From an uncultured Anaerolineales bacterium (GTDB lineage: Bacteria > Chloroflexota > Anaerolineae > Anaerolineales > Villigracilaceae), in the NCBI GenBank assembly GCA_937960595.1, contig CALGPL010000028.1, positions 1 through 40,948 of the forward strand: 40,948 nt of DNA. The letters run 5' to 3'. This document shows positions 8,780-16,534 of this stretch, in pieces (the stretch's first letter is position 1; every line of letters begins with the position of its first letter). The notes below the pieces were generated by a model. The model was not told the DNA's origin and ran no database searches. It saw only the letters and a list, made by a program, of their open reading frames with translations. A program made the position numbers and the translations under genes.

Positions 8780-9868
8780 ATGCAAACCACCTTCCACCTT
8801 TCCCCCGAACAATTCACCGCCCACGAAACCCTGCTGGCCGAGAGCGGCGAACTGAGCGCCAGCGCCTTCCGTTACCCGAGCGGAGTGTGCGCCCTGCGCC
8901 TGAAAAACTCGCTCGGCGAGTTGGTCCTGCTGCCCTATCAGGGCCAGCAAATTTGGGACGCCACCCTGCGCGGGCGGCGGCTGACGATGAAATCCATGTT
9001 CGACCAGCCATCCCCCACCCGCGATTTTCTTGCTACCTATGGCGGCTTCCTGCTGCACTGCGGCGCAACGGCTATGGGCGTCCCCGGCCCAGAAGACAAC
9101 CACCCGCTGCATGGCGAATTGCCCAATGCCCCCTATCCATCTGCTGCTCTGGTTTTTGGCGCGGATGAACAAGGCGAATACATCGGGCTGACCGGCGTTT
9201 ACCGCCACACCATCGCCTTCAACTACAACTACACGGCGGCCCCGCTGGTCAAACTCTACGCCGCCCGCTCCGTGTTCACGGTTTCGATGACCATCCATAA
9301 CCGGAAATCCAGCCCCATGCCGCTCATGTTCCTCGAACACGTCAACTTCCGCCCGGTGGATGGCGGACGGCTCGTTCAGACCGTTCGGTGCGACCCGCAA
9401 AACATGAAAATCCGCGCCAGCATCCCGTCTTTTATGGAAGTCGCGCCCGGCTACCGTGAATTCGTCAGCGTGTTGCAAGCGCAGCCCGAAAAACATCTCG
9501 TTTTCACCCCCGACCTGGTTTACGACCCGGAAGTAGTCTTTTACCTGAATTACCTGGCCGATGAGCGCGGCTGGGCGCACACCCTGCAAATTCACCCCGA
9601 CGGCAGCGCCGACGTGTTACGTCACCGCCTCAGTCAACTCGACCACGGCGTGCGCTGGATTTGCCGCACCGCCGACCAGGACGCGCTCGGCATAGAACCC
9701 TGCACCGCCGAAGTGGAAGGCTTCAGCGCCGAAAAAGCCAAAGGCAACGTCAAAACGCTGCCGGGCGGCGCGAAATTTACCGCCGAACTCGAGGTCGGCG
9801 TGCTGACTCCTGCCGAAGCGCAGAACGAGTCGGCCCTCATCCAGCAGATTTTAGACGCCGCCCCATGA
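8780..9868 (+). CDS. DUF4432 (aldose 1-epimerase-like) protein
   Basis: The 362-residue product resembles the DUF4432 group of beta-sandwich proteins related to galactose mutarotase. PLHGELPNAPY and FLEHVNFRPVDGG carry the conserved histidines expected in the active site, and GGFLLHCGATAMG precedes them. Such proteins occur in rare-sugar operons and are thought to interconvert anomers or epimers. A clear signal peptide is absent, so it is cytoplasmic. GGGAG precedes ATG 8780. The stop overlaps the start of the rpe stump (ATGA), so the two once formed a coupled pair. Confidence 0.78.
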   Translation: MQTTFHLSPEQFTAHETLLAESGELSASAFRYPSGVCALRLKNSLGELVLLPYQGQQIWDATLRGRRLTMKSMFDQPSPTRDFLATYGGFLLHCGATAMGVPGPEDNHPLHGELPNAPYPSAALVFGADEQGEYIGLTGVYRHTIAFNYNYTAAPLVKLYAARSVFTVSMTIHNRKSSPMPLMFLEHVNFRPVDGGRLVQTVRCDPQNMKIRASIPSFMEVAPGYREFVSVLQAQPEKHLVFTPDLVYDPEVVFYLNYLADERGWAHTLQIHPDGSADVLRHRLSQLDHGVRWICRTADQDALGIEPCTAEVEGFSAEKAKGNVKTLPGGAKFTAELEVGVLTPAEAQNESALIQQILDAAP

Positions 9869-9969
9869 GCATTCTCCTGGCTGCCTCCATCCTTTCCGCC
9901 GATTTTTCGCGTCTGGGCGAACAAATCGCGGCCCTGGAGCGGGGCGGCGCTATCTTTGGGCATTCTTAA
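9865..9969 (+). pseudogene. rpe: Truncated ribulose-phosphate 3-epimerase (5' stump)
   Basis: The 34-codon frame begins like Rpe: LLAASILSADFSRLGEQIAALERGGA matches the first strand and helix, including the catalytic-site Ser of the S-I-L-S-A-D-F motif. At the point where the family continues with Asp and the HIDVMDG metal site, it breaks into IFGHS and a stop. None of the three forward frames after about 9950 restores Rpe sequence, so this is a deletion or recombination, not a simple frameshift. The ATG overlaps the stop of the DUF4432 gene. An intact Rpe is about 220 residues. A join made during assembly would give the same picture. Confidence 0.85.
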
Positions 9970-10043
9970 GGCCTCATAGCGGGCATCTGCGCCCGGTCAC
10001 AGTGCATCGAAGCAGGCTGACGGTCAAGGTGCCGTCGCCCCTA

Positions 10044-10072
10044 TTGACAGATCGTTTTTTATGATATATACT
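10044..10072 (+). promoter_or_regulatory. Sigma-70 promoter of the GntR regulator
   Basis: TTGACA (10044-10049) and TATACT (10067-10072) are 17 bases apart, a near-consensus promoter. The -10 box is the left part of the first palindrome below, so a bound repressor would block polymerase. Confidence 0.75.
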
Positions 10073-10088
10073 AGTATATACTAGTATA
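10067..10088 (+). promoter_or_regulatory. Overlapping palindromic operator for the HutC-type GntR regulator
   Basis: Two copies of the perfect 12-base palindrome TATACTAGTATA (10067-10078 and 10077-10088) share two bases. Their junction gives GTATATAC (10074-10081), which fits the GT-N-TA-N-AC pattern described for HutC-subfamily operators. Overlap with the -10 box indicates autorepression. The binding protein is inferred from position and family. Confidence 0.7.
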
Positions 10089-10120
10089 CCATCCAGTATA
10101 TGAGGTCGAGGCCGATCGTG

Positions 10121-10864
10121 ATGAAAAACAACCTGCCAATTTACTCGCAACTCAAGGAACAGATCATCCGGCAAATTGCCGAGGGGGAATTAAAGCCCGG
10201 CGATCAGATCCCTTCCCAATATGAACTGTGCGAAAAGTATCAGATGAGCCACATGACCGTGCGGCGGGCGCTGAACGAGTTGTTGAAAGAGGGCATTCTG
10301 CGTTCCATTCCGGGAAAAGGCACGTATGTTGCCTCTCCCACCCGTCCTGCTGACAGCGGCTCGTTGATCAATTTCTCCTCGCAGATGGCGCGCCTGGGGA
10401 TGAAACCCTCCACGCAAGTGCTTTCACAAGAAATCATTCCGGCATCTACGGTTCTGGCGCAAATTCTGGGAATCGAGGTCGGCCAGCCGGTTGTATCCCT
10501 GTATCGTCTGCGCTGTGCAGATGGGCAGCCGCTTTCGCTGACTCAATGCTATCTGCCGCACGATCTCTGTCCTGGCCTTTTGGAACACGATCTGGCCGCG
10601 AACTCCTTATTTGATACCCTGCGCAAAGTCTATCGTCTCGAACTGGTTGGGGCAGTTTCGAATGTCCATGCCGTGCTGGCCGATGAAGAGCAAGCGCGCT
10701 TGTTGCAAGTCAAACGGCCTGCTGCGCTGATCGTCCGTGAGCAGGTGACGTATTTGGATAACGGCAGAGTGATCGAGTTTAGCCGCAGTTTCATTCTGGG
10801 CGACAAGTACCATGTTAAGTTCCAGGAAGGAGGTGTGCCGGAAACCAAAAATGTGACTCGCTGA
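10121..10864 (+). CDS. GntR-family regulator, HutC subfamily
   Basis: This 247-residue protein has an N-terminal winged helix (YSQLKEQIIRQIAEGELKPG, then YQMSHMTVRRALNELLKEG and IPGKGTYVA) and a C-terminal UTRA ligand-binding domain from about residue 85. ATG 10121 is preferred over ATG 10100 because GAGG at 10108-10111 lies nine bases upstream, and the first residues MKNNLPIYSQL match the normal family start. It is followed by an ABC importer, GH4 and PfkB genes, so it probably represses sugar uptake until an imported sugar or its phosphate binds the UTRA domain. Its own promoter carries the matching palindromes. Confidence 0.88.
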   Translation: MKNNLPIYSQLKEQIIRQIAEGELKPGDQIPSQYELCEKYQMSHMTVRRALNELLKEGILRSIPGKGTYVASPTRPADSGSLINFSSQMARLGMKPSTQVLSQEIIPASTVLAQILGIEVGQPVVSLYRLRCADGQPLSLTQCYLPHDLCPGLLEHDLAANSLFDTLRKVYRLELVGAVSNVHAVLADEEQARLLQVKRPAALIVREQVTYLDNGRVIEFSRSFILGDKYHVKFQEGGVPETKNVTR

Positions 10865-10912
10865 AACGTCGAATTCCTTTTCCGATTTCGAAAAACAAGG
10901 AGAAAAGAAACA

Positions 10913-12265
10913 ATGAAAAATCTATTGCGCCTTATCACCCTGCTCGTTGTTATGACCCTGGTCTTGTCGGCTGTGGGTTGCCAGGGCCGGGAGACTTCAA
11001 CACCGGCTACCGAAGCGTCAACGGGTGCGCCGGCAGAGGCCGAGAACATCACCCTGCTGGTCTGGGATCAGGCAGCCCGCCCGGAAGACAGCGCCATCAT
11101 GGATGCGATCGTGGCGCGCTACCAGGCCGCCCATCCCAATGTGACCGTGATTCGCGAGGCCAAGACGCTCGATGACCTGAAATCCACCCTGCCGCTGGCC
11201 ATGAGCAGCCCGGAGGGTCCTTGCATTTCCATGATCAATCAAGGCCAATCGGATATGGGCGCCATGGTGGCAGCGGGCCTGCTTCGGCCGCTGGATGAAT
11301 ATGCCGAATTGTACGGCTGGTACGATCATATTTCCCCCGGCTTGGTGGCCCTGAACAGTTGGACCGACGACGGCAGCCAAATGGGCGAAGGGCATTTCTA
11401 CGGCATTCCGACCCATGCCGAGATCGTGGGCGTCTACTATCGAAAAGACATTTTCGCCCAGTACGGCTTGACGGTTCCACAAACCTATGCCGAATTCGAA
11501 GCCGTGATGGAGACGCTCCAACAGAACGGCGTCACCCCGATCACCTACGGCGGCCTGGATGGCTGGCCTGCCCTGCATCTGTACAGCGAAATCCAGAATG
11601 CACAACTGGCCGAACGCAGCTGGTATGACGATTTTATGTTCCTGAGGGGCAATGTTACTTTCGACACCCCCGCCAATCTCGAGGCCGCTCGCCTGTTGCA
11701 AGAATGGGTGCAGAAAGGCTACCTGACCGAAGGGTTTGAGGGCATCGGCTACGATGATTCCTGGCAGATGTTCTCGGCCGGCGAGGGCGCCATGATGCTG
11801 ACCGGCAACTGGCTCAGCGCAGACCTGCTCGCCGGGCCGAACGGCGCCAACCTGGGATTCTTCCTGGTGCCTCCGCTGGAGGCTGGCGGCTATAAACTCA
11901 ATGTTGGCGGCGCTGGCGCCGGCTATGGCATCAGCGCACAATGCCCCTATCCCGATGAGGCCGCCGATTACATCAACTATCTGTTCTCAGAGGAAACCGC
12001 CGAAGCGCTCTTGGCGGCAGGTTCGCTTCCCGTCTACCCGGTGGATACCAGCAATCTGGAAGATGGTCTGCTCAAGGACATTGTCGCCGCCTGGAACTTC
12101 GCCAACCAGCACGATGCGGTTGGTTATTACTTCGACTGGGTGACCCCCACGATGTATGACACCAGTACAGCCGCGCTGCAGGAATTGATGGCCAACCAGA
12201 TTACCCCCGAAGAGTTCGTTGACAAGATCAATGCGGATTATGTTCGCTTCCTGAACAGTCGGTAA
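10913..12265 (+). CDS. ABC sugar-binding lipoprotein
   Basis: The 450-residue product begins with a lipoprotein signal peptide whose lipobox LSAVGC places the anchored cysteine at residue 23. It is followed by a Thr/Ala/Glu-rich tether. The body is a family-1 extracellular solute-binding protein (WDQAARPEDSAIMDAIVARYQ near the start; YGIPTHAEIVGVYYRKDIFAQYG and MFSAGEGAMMLTGNW inside). It delivers an oligosaccharide or sugar to the two permeases downstream. AAGGAG precedes ATG 10913. A long hairpin separates it from the permeases, which should leave the binding protein more abundant than the rest of the complex. Confidence 0.9.
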   Translation: MKNLLRLITLLVVMTLVLSAVGCQGRETSTPATEASTGAPAEAENITLLVWDQAARPEDSAIMDAIVARYQAAHPNVTVIREAKTLDDLKSTLPLAMSSPEGPCISMINQGQSDMGAMVAAGLLRPLDEYAELYGWYDHISPGLVALNSWTDDGSQMGEGHFYGIPTHAEIVGVYYRKDIFAQYGLTVPQTYAEFEAVMETLQQNGVTPITYGGLDGWPALHLYSEIQNAQLAERSWYDDFMFLRGNVTFDTPANLEAARLLQEWVQKGYLTEGFEGIGYDDSWQMFSAGEGAMMLTGNWLSADLLAGPNGANLGFFLVPPLEAGGYKLNVGGAGAGYGISAQCPYPDEAADYINYLFSEETAEALLAAGSLPVYPVDTSNLEDGLLKDIVAAWNFANQHDAVGYYFDWVTPTMYDTSTAALQELMANQITPEEFVDKINADYVRFLNSR

Positions 12266-12287
12266 CGCCAAATCCCAGATCTTGCAC

Positions 12288-12342
12288 CCCATCCCCCGGA
12301 AGCATTTTTCCGCGGTCAACGGTTCGAGTTCCGGGGGATGGG
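12288..12342 (+). terminator. Intercistronic hairpin between binding protein and permease
   Basis: CCCATCCCCCGGAA (12288-12301) and TTCCGGGGGATGGG (12329-12342) form a perfect 14-pair stem around a 27-base loop. There is no long T run after it, only CTCTCAATTTTATCC. It is therefore better read as a partial terminator or 3'-protecting hairpin than as a full stop. The stem contains a candidate ATG (12338), which argues against that start for the permease. Confidence 0.7.
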
Positions 12343-12379
12343 TCTCTCAATTTTATCCGAATTTTCCAGGAGCAAATGG

Positions 12380-13273
12380 ATGAATACCCTTATCCTGTCT
12401 GGTCGTAAGTGGATGGATAAACTGATCGCTTCGTTGTACGTGCTTCCCGCTTTTACCGTATATTTCATCTTCATCTTGCTGCCCATTCTCAATACCCTGC
12501 GGTACAGTTTTTTCAACTGGACCGGATTTAGTCCGCCGACATTCCGCGGATTAGGGAATTATCAGGAATTACTCCAGGACCCGATTTTTCTAAAGGCCTT
12601 CATGAACAATTTACGCTTCATCGTGTACTATACAGCCTTCCCAATTGTACTGGCCCTTGTCTTGACAGCCTTGTTAGCCCGCAAGAATCTAAAGGGAAGG
12701 AATGTCTTTCGCGCCGCCTTCTTCCTCCCGTACATCATGCCTATGGTGGTGGTTGGCGTGGTTTGGCGTTGGATTTATAACCCCGTTTTTGGATTGCTGA
12801 ATGGTACTTTGCGCGCAATTGGGTTGGGCGCTCTCACGCGGCCGTGGTTGGGAGACTTCTCCCTCGCCCAACCTGCAGTCGGCGTAATTGCCATCTGGGC
12901 ACAATTTGGTTTTTGCCTGGCACTGTTCATGGCAGGGGTACAAAAGATCGATGAAGCGCTCTACGATGCTGCAAAAGTCGATGGGGCCAGTGAATTCGAT
13001 CAGTTAATCTACGTAACCATCCCCGGAATTCGGGATGAACTACTTGTCGCGCTGGTATCGACCTTGATCGCAGCGCTGCGCGCCTTTGACCTGGTCTTTG
13101 TGACCACGCGAGGCGGCCCCGGCAACGAGACGATGGTCACAACCTTATACTTGTTTCAAAACGCCTTCCAGTTGAATCGCATGGGATATGCTTCTGCCAT
13201 TGCCGTGATTCAAACCCTGTTTATCCTTGCAATTTCGTACGCAATGTTACGCTTCTTATCATCCAGGCAATAA
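12380..13273 (+). CDS. ABC sugar transporter permease 1 (MalF/UgpA type)
   Basis: This 297-residue inner-membrane protein has about six hydrophobic segments. It also has the EAA loop (DEALYDAAKVDGASEFDQLIYVTIPGIRDELL), which docks on the ATPase. ATG 12380 was chosen because CCAGGAG lies seven bases upstream; ATG 12338 is buried in the preceding hairpin. It pairs with the next gene. Base composition looks noticeably more AT-rich than the flanking binding-protein and GH4 genes. Confidence 0.9.
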   Translation: MNTLILSGRKWMDKLIASLYVLPAFTVYFIFILLPILNTLRYSFFNWTGFSPPTFRGLGNYQELLQDPIFLKAFMNNLRFIVYYTAFPIVLALVLTALLARKNLKGRNVFRAAFFLPYIMPMVVVGVVWRWIYNPVFGLLNGTLRAIGLGALTRPWLGDFSLAQPAVGVIAIWAQFGFCLALFMAGVQKIDEALYDAAKVDGASEFDQLIYVTIPGIRDELLVALVSTLIAALRAFDLVFVTTRGGPGNETMVTTLYLFQNAFQLNRMGYASAIAVIQTLFILAISYAMLRFLSSRQ

Positions 13274-13291
13274 TTCCCAGGAGAAGTACCG

Positions 13292-14134
13292 ATGACTCGC
13301 CATCGCAAACCAATCGATATGAAAAATTTATTCACTTATCTACTCTTGGCTGTTCTTATGCTGATGATTGTGGCTCCTTTCTTTTCAGTTTTCCTGGCCA
13401 GTTTCAAAACTCCGGCTGAACTGGTAAGAGGTGCCTTTTCCCTTCCCGAAAATTTTTCATGGGACAATTATCGCGCTGCCTGGGAACAAGGCCATTTTCG
13501 CGTTTACACCTTGAACAGTACCCTGGTGGTTTTTTGGGTGATTGTGCTGGGCTCATTTCTTTCGATCCTAGCCGGTTACGCCTTTGCTCAGATGCGTTTC
13601 CCCCTTGATAAAGCCTTGTTCATCGTATTTCTTTTGGGATTGATGGTGCCGCAAGAAAGTTACATTGTCCCATTGTATTATTTCCTCAGCAAGATCGGCC
13701 TGGTGAATACCATCTATGCTCTGATCATCCCCCAAGTTGGCATGAGTGTTTGTTTCGGCATCTTCTGGATGCGCGGCTTCTTTGCGCAATTTCCCCGTGA
13801 TCTCTTGGATGCCGCGGAGATCGATGGCTGTAATCGATGGAGTATTCTCTGGAGGATCATTGTCCCCAATTCGATCCCTGCCATCACTACTATGGTTGTA
13901 TTATTCTTCGTCTGGACCTGGAACGACTTCTTCCTGGCGCTGGTGATGATTTCTTCAGACAGCCTACGTACCCTGCCTCTTGGCCTGGCTTTGTTCCAAG
14001 GGCGCTGGGCAGCAAATATACCTCTGGTCGCGGCTGGGGCTACCCTGGTCACCCTTCCCAGTCTATTCATCTACGTGTTTCTGCAGCGACAGTTCATTCT
14101 CGGCGCGACCTCTGGTTCGCTACACGGCTCATAG
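13292..14134 (+). CDS. ABC sugar transporter permease 2 (MalG/UgpE type)
   Basis: This 280-residue permease has about six membrane segments and the EAA loop PRDLLDAAEIDGCNRWSILWRIIVPNSIPA. CCCAGGAG precedes ATG 13292. It forms the channel with permease 1. No ATPase gene occurs in this cluster, so a shared MsmX/UgpC-type ATPase elsewhere must power it. Like permease 1 it is visibly lower in GC than the genes on either side. Confidence 0.9.
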   Translation: MTRHRKPIDMKNLFTYLLLAVLMLMIVAPFFSVFLASFKTPAELVRGAFSLPENFSWDNYRAAWEQGHFRVYTLNSTLVVFWVIVLGSFLSILAGYAFAQMRFPLDKALFIVFLLGLMVPQESYIVPLYYFLSKIGLVNTIYALIIPQVGMSVCFGIFWMRGFFAQFPRDLLDAAEIDGCNRWSILWRIIVPNSIPAITTMVVLFFVWTWNDFFLALVMISSDSLRTLPLGLALFQGRWAANIPLVAAGATLVTLPSLFIYVFLQRQFILGATSGSLHGS

Positions 14135-14176
14135 AAGGATTTCAAGCTATTCTTTCAGAACAATCTTGGTGATCTT

Positions 14177-15565
14177 ATGAAAATGACAATTCTCGGAGGA
14201 GGCGGGGTGCGCGCTCCCTTGCTCGTGGCCTCTTCGCTCAAACGCGCCCAAGTTATCGGCCTGGACGAAATCTGCCTGATGGATATCCAGGCCGAGAAAT
14301 TGGAATTGATGGCTGAAATCAGTCGCCAAATCGGCCTGATGCTGGGCTCGCCGGTGCATATCACCCACACCACCGATTCCCTGGCCGCCCTGGACGGGGC
14401 CGCTTATGTGGTAACCACCATCCGGGTCGGAAACGAGATCGGCCGTGTCCTGGATGAGCGGATTGCCCTGAAACACGGCGTCTTGGGACAGGAAACCACC
14501 GGCCCGGGCGGCTTCGCCATGGCCATGCGCAGTATCCCCGCCATCCTCGATTATGCCGCCTTGATGGACAAGTATTGTCCAAACGCCTGGATGTTCAATT
14601 TCACCAATCCGGCGGGCCTGGTTGCCCAGGCGCTCAGCGACCAGGGCTTTGAACGCGTCATCGGCATTTGTGATGGCGCCAACCAGGCCCAGCACGCCGT
14701 CGCTGCCTGGCTCAAAGTCCACCCGAACCGCCTGCGTCCGCAGGTCTTTGGTCTCAACCACCTTTCCTGGACGCGCAGCATCTTGCTGGATGGCCGCGAA
14801 GTCTTGCTGCCCCTTCTGGAAGACCCCGGCTTTCTGTCCAAAACCGACATTCGCGTCTTCGAGCCGGAACTGGTCAGGCGACTGGGAATGTGGCTGAATG
14901 AGTATCTTTACTATTACTATTACTCCGACAAAGCCGTCGAGCAGATTTTGCGTGACGGCAAAACGCGCGGCGAGGAGATACTCGAACTCAACCGGCGCCT
15001 GCTCGGCCAACTGTCCGATACCGATATTCGCCAGAATCCTGCCAAGGCCTTATCGGTCTATCAGGCCTACAACCAGCGGCGCGGCGCAACCTACATGCAC
15101 TATGCCCGTCCCGGCGCGCCCAGCATGGAGCAGGCGGAAAAAGACGCCGCCCGCTCGGCAGGGCAGGCCTTTGAGGTCGAGGGCGGCGAGGGCTATGCCG
15201 GGGTTGCCCTCGACATCATCCAGGGCCTGGAGGGCAGCGAGCCAATCTATACCGCCCTCAACGTCAAAAACAACGGTGCAATTCCTTGCATGGCTCCTTC
15301 CGATGTCGTTGAGGTGAGTTGTGTCGTGGACGCCAACGGAGTTCGCCCCCTGCCCATCGGCGAGATTCCCGAACACCAGGAGTTGTTGATGCGCTCGGTG
15401 AAATACTACGAAAAATTGGCCGTGCAGGCCATCCTGGAACGTTCCAGAGAGAAAGCCGTCCTGGCGCTCATGTCGCACCCGCTGGTCCTGTCGTATTCGC
15501 GCGCAACCGCCCTGGTGGACGAATATCTCCAGGCCCACCGAGAGTACGTGGGAGAATGGAAGTGA
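14177..15565 (+). CDS. Glycoside hydrolase family 4, 6-phospho-beta-glucosidase-like
   Basis: This 462-residue GH4 protein uses NAD and a divalent metal in an oxidation-elimination mechanism. Visible features are the dinucleotide loop ILGGGGVRAPLL, NFTNPAG, and metal ligands C165 (IGICDGAN) and H195 (GLNHLSW). The N-terminal pattern resembles the 6-phospho-beta-glucosidase branch, yet the cluster imports by ABC transporter, which does not phosphorylate. Either the enzyme takes an unphosphorylated glycoside or a kinase acts first. The ribosome binding site is weak. The stop lies seven bases before the kinase gene. Confidence 0.87.
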   Translation: MKMTILGGGGVRAPLLVASSLKRAQVIGLDEICLMDIQAEKLELMAEISRQIGLMLGSPVHITHTTDSLAALDGAAYVVTTIRVGNEIGRVLDERIALKHGVLGQETTGPGGFAMAMRSIPAILDYAALMDKYCPNAWMFNFTNPAGLVAQALSDQGFERVIGICDGANQAQHAVAAWLKVHPNRLRPQVFGLNHLSWTRSILLDGREVLLPLLEDPGFLSKTDIRVFEPELVRRLGMWLNEYLYYYYYSDKAVEQILRDGKTRGEEILELNRRLLGQLSDTDIRQNPAKALSVYQAYNQRRGATYMHYARPGAPSMEQAEKDAARSAGQAFEVEGGEGYAGVALDIIQGLEGSEPIYTALNVKNNGAIPCMAPSDVVEVSCVVDANGVRPLPIGEIPEHQELLMRSVKYYEKLAVQAILERSREKAVLALMSHPLVLSYSRATALVDEYLQAHREYVGEWK

Positions 15566-15572
15566 AACCGCC

Positions 15573-16478
15573 ATGCTCGATGTTCTCCTGCCCAGCCCCT
15601 ATTTCTGCGACCTGATCTTTACCGGCCTGCCCGACATCCCGCGCCTCGGCCAGGAGGTCTATTCCCGAACCATGAGAATCGTCCCCGGTGGGGGCTTTAT
15701 CCCGGCCGTGGCGCTTCAGCGGCTGGGCTTACAGGTCGGCTGGGCCTGCGACTTCGGGAACGACTTTTTCAGCCGCTACGCGCTCGAACAGGCCCGCCAG
15801 CAGCGACTGAACGAACGTTTGTTTCGGATGCACGAGATTCCCCTTCAGCATGTGACCGTTTCCTACTCATTTTCGCACGAGCGGGCCTTTCTTAGTTACG
15901 CTGACCCTCTGCCGCCCCTCGACCTGCCTGCCCTGATTCGCGCAAATCCTGCCCGCTGCTTGATGCTGATGGGCATGTCCTCCGGCCCGGATTTCTACAA
16001 GACCGTCGAAGCGGCGCGCGAAGTAGGGGCGCTCATCTTCATGGAATGCCAGGCCACAGAAGCCAGCCTGCATGATCCTCAAGTCGTTGCGGACTTGCGT
16101 TCCATAGATATTTTTGCGCCCAATCGAGCCGAAGCCCTGCGCCTGACCGGCGAGTCGACCGTCGAGGCGGCGCTGGAGCGCCTGGCCGAACTGACGCCCA
16201 CCGTCGTCATCAAACTGGGGGCCGATGGCGCCATGGCCCGCCGCCGGGGAGAACAAGCGCGGGTGCCCGGCCTGCCTGTTCCTGTTGTGGATACCACCGG
16301 GGCCGGCGATAACTTCGATTGCGGCTTTCTCTATGGCATGTTGCGCCAGTATTCGCTGGAAGATTGTCTGCGCTGCGGCAACTTTTGCGGCAGCCGCTCG
16401 ACTACCGCCCTGGGCGGCTGGGAGGCGGCCCCCTCTGCCGCCCAACTCGAAGCCTGGCTGGCGGAACAGCGCGTATAG
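15573..16478 (+). CDS. PfkB/ribokinase-family carbohydrate kinase
   Basis: The 301-residue protein has the PfkB C-terminal signature VVDTTGAGDNFDCGFLYG with catalytic base D246 in GAGD, and the N-terminal VPGGGFIPAVALQRLG substrate-binding segment. Members phosphorylate sugars, ketose phosphates or nucleosides with ATP. It is last in the ABC-GH4 cluster, so it may phosphorylate the released sugar or the imported glycoside before GH4 cleavage. The substrate is unknown. No terminator was found between it and the convergent methyltransferase. Confidence 0.86.
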   Translation: MLDVLLPSPYFCDLIFTGLPDIPRLGQEVYSRTMRIVPGGGFIPAVALQRLGLQVGWACDFGNDFFSRYALEQARQQRLNERLFRMHEIPLQHVTVSYSFSHERAFLSYADPLPPLDLPALIRANPARCLMLMGMSSGPDFYKTVEAAREVGALIFMECQATEASLHDPQVVADLRSIDIFAPNRAEALRLTGESTVEAALERLAELTPTVVIKLGADGAMARRRGEQARVPGLPVPVVDTTGAGDNFDCGFLYGMLRQYSLEDCLRCGNFCGSRSTTALGGWEAAPSAAQLEAWLAEQRV

Positions 16479-16534
16479 CCGATGTACGCGAACGGCCGGG
16501 CAATCCGCCTTCTCCGAAAATTCAGTCCAGGCCT

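Noticed and set aside
9950-10043. Frameshifted remainder of rpe
   Set aside because: All three forward frames were read and none gives the HIDVMDG region or later Rpe sequence.
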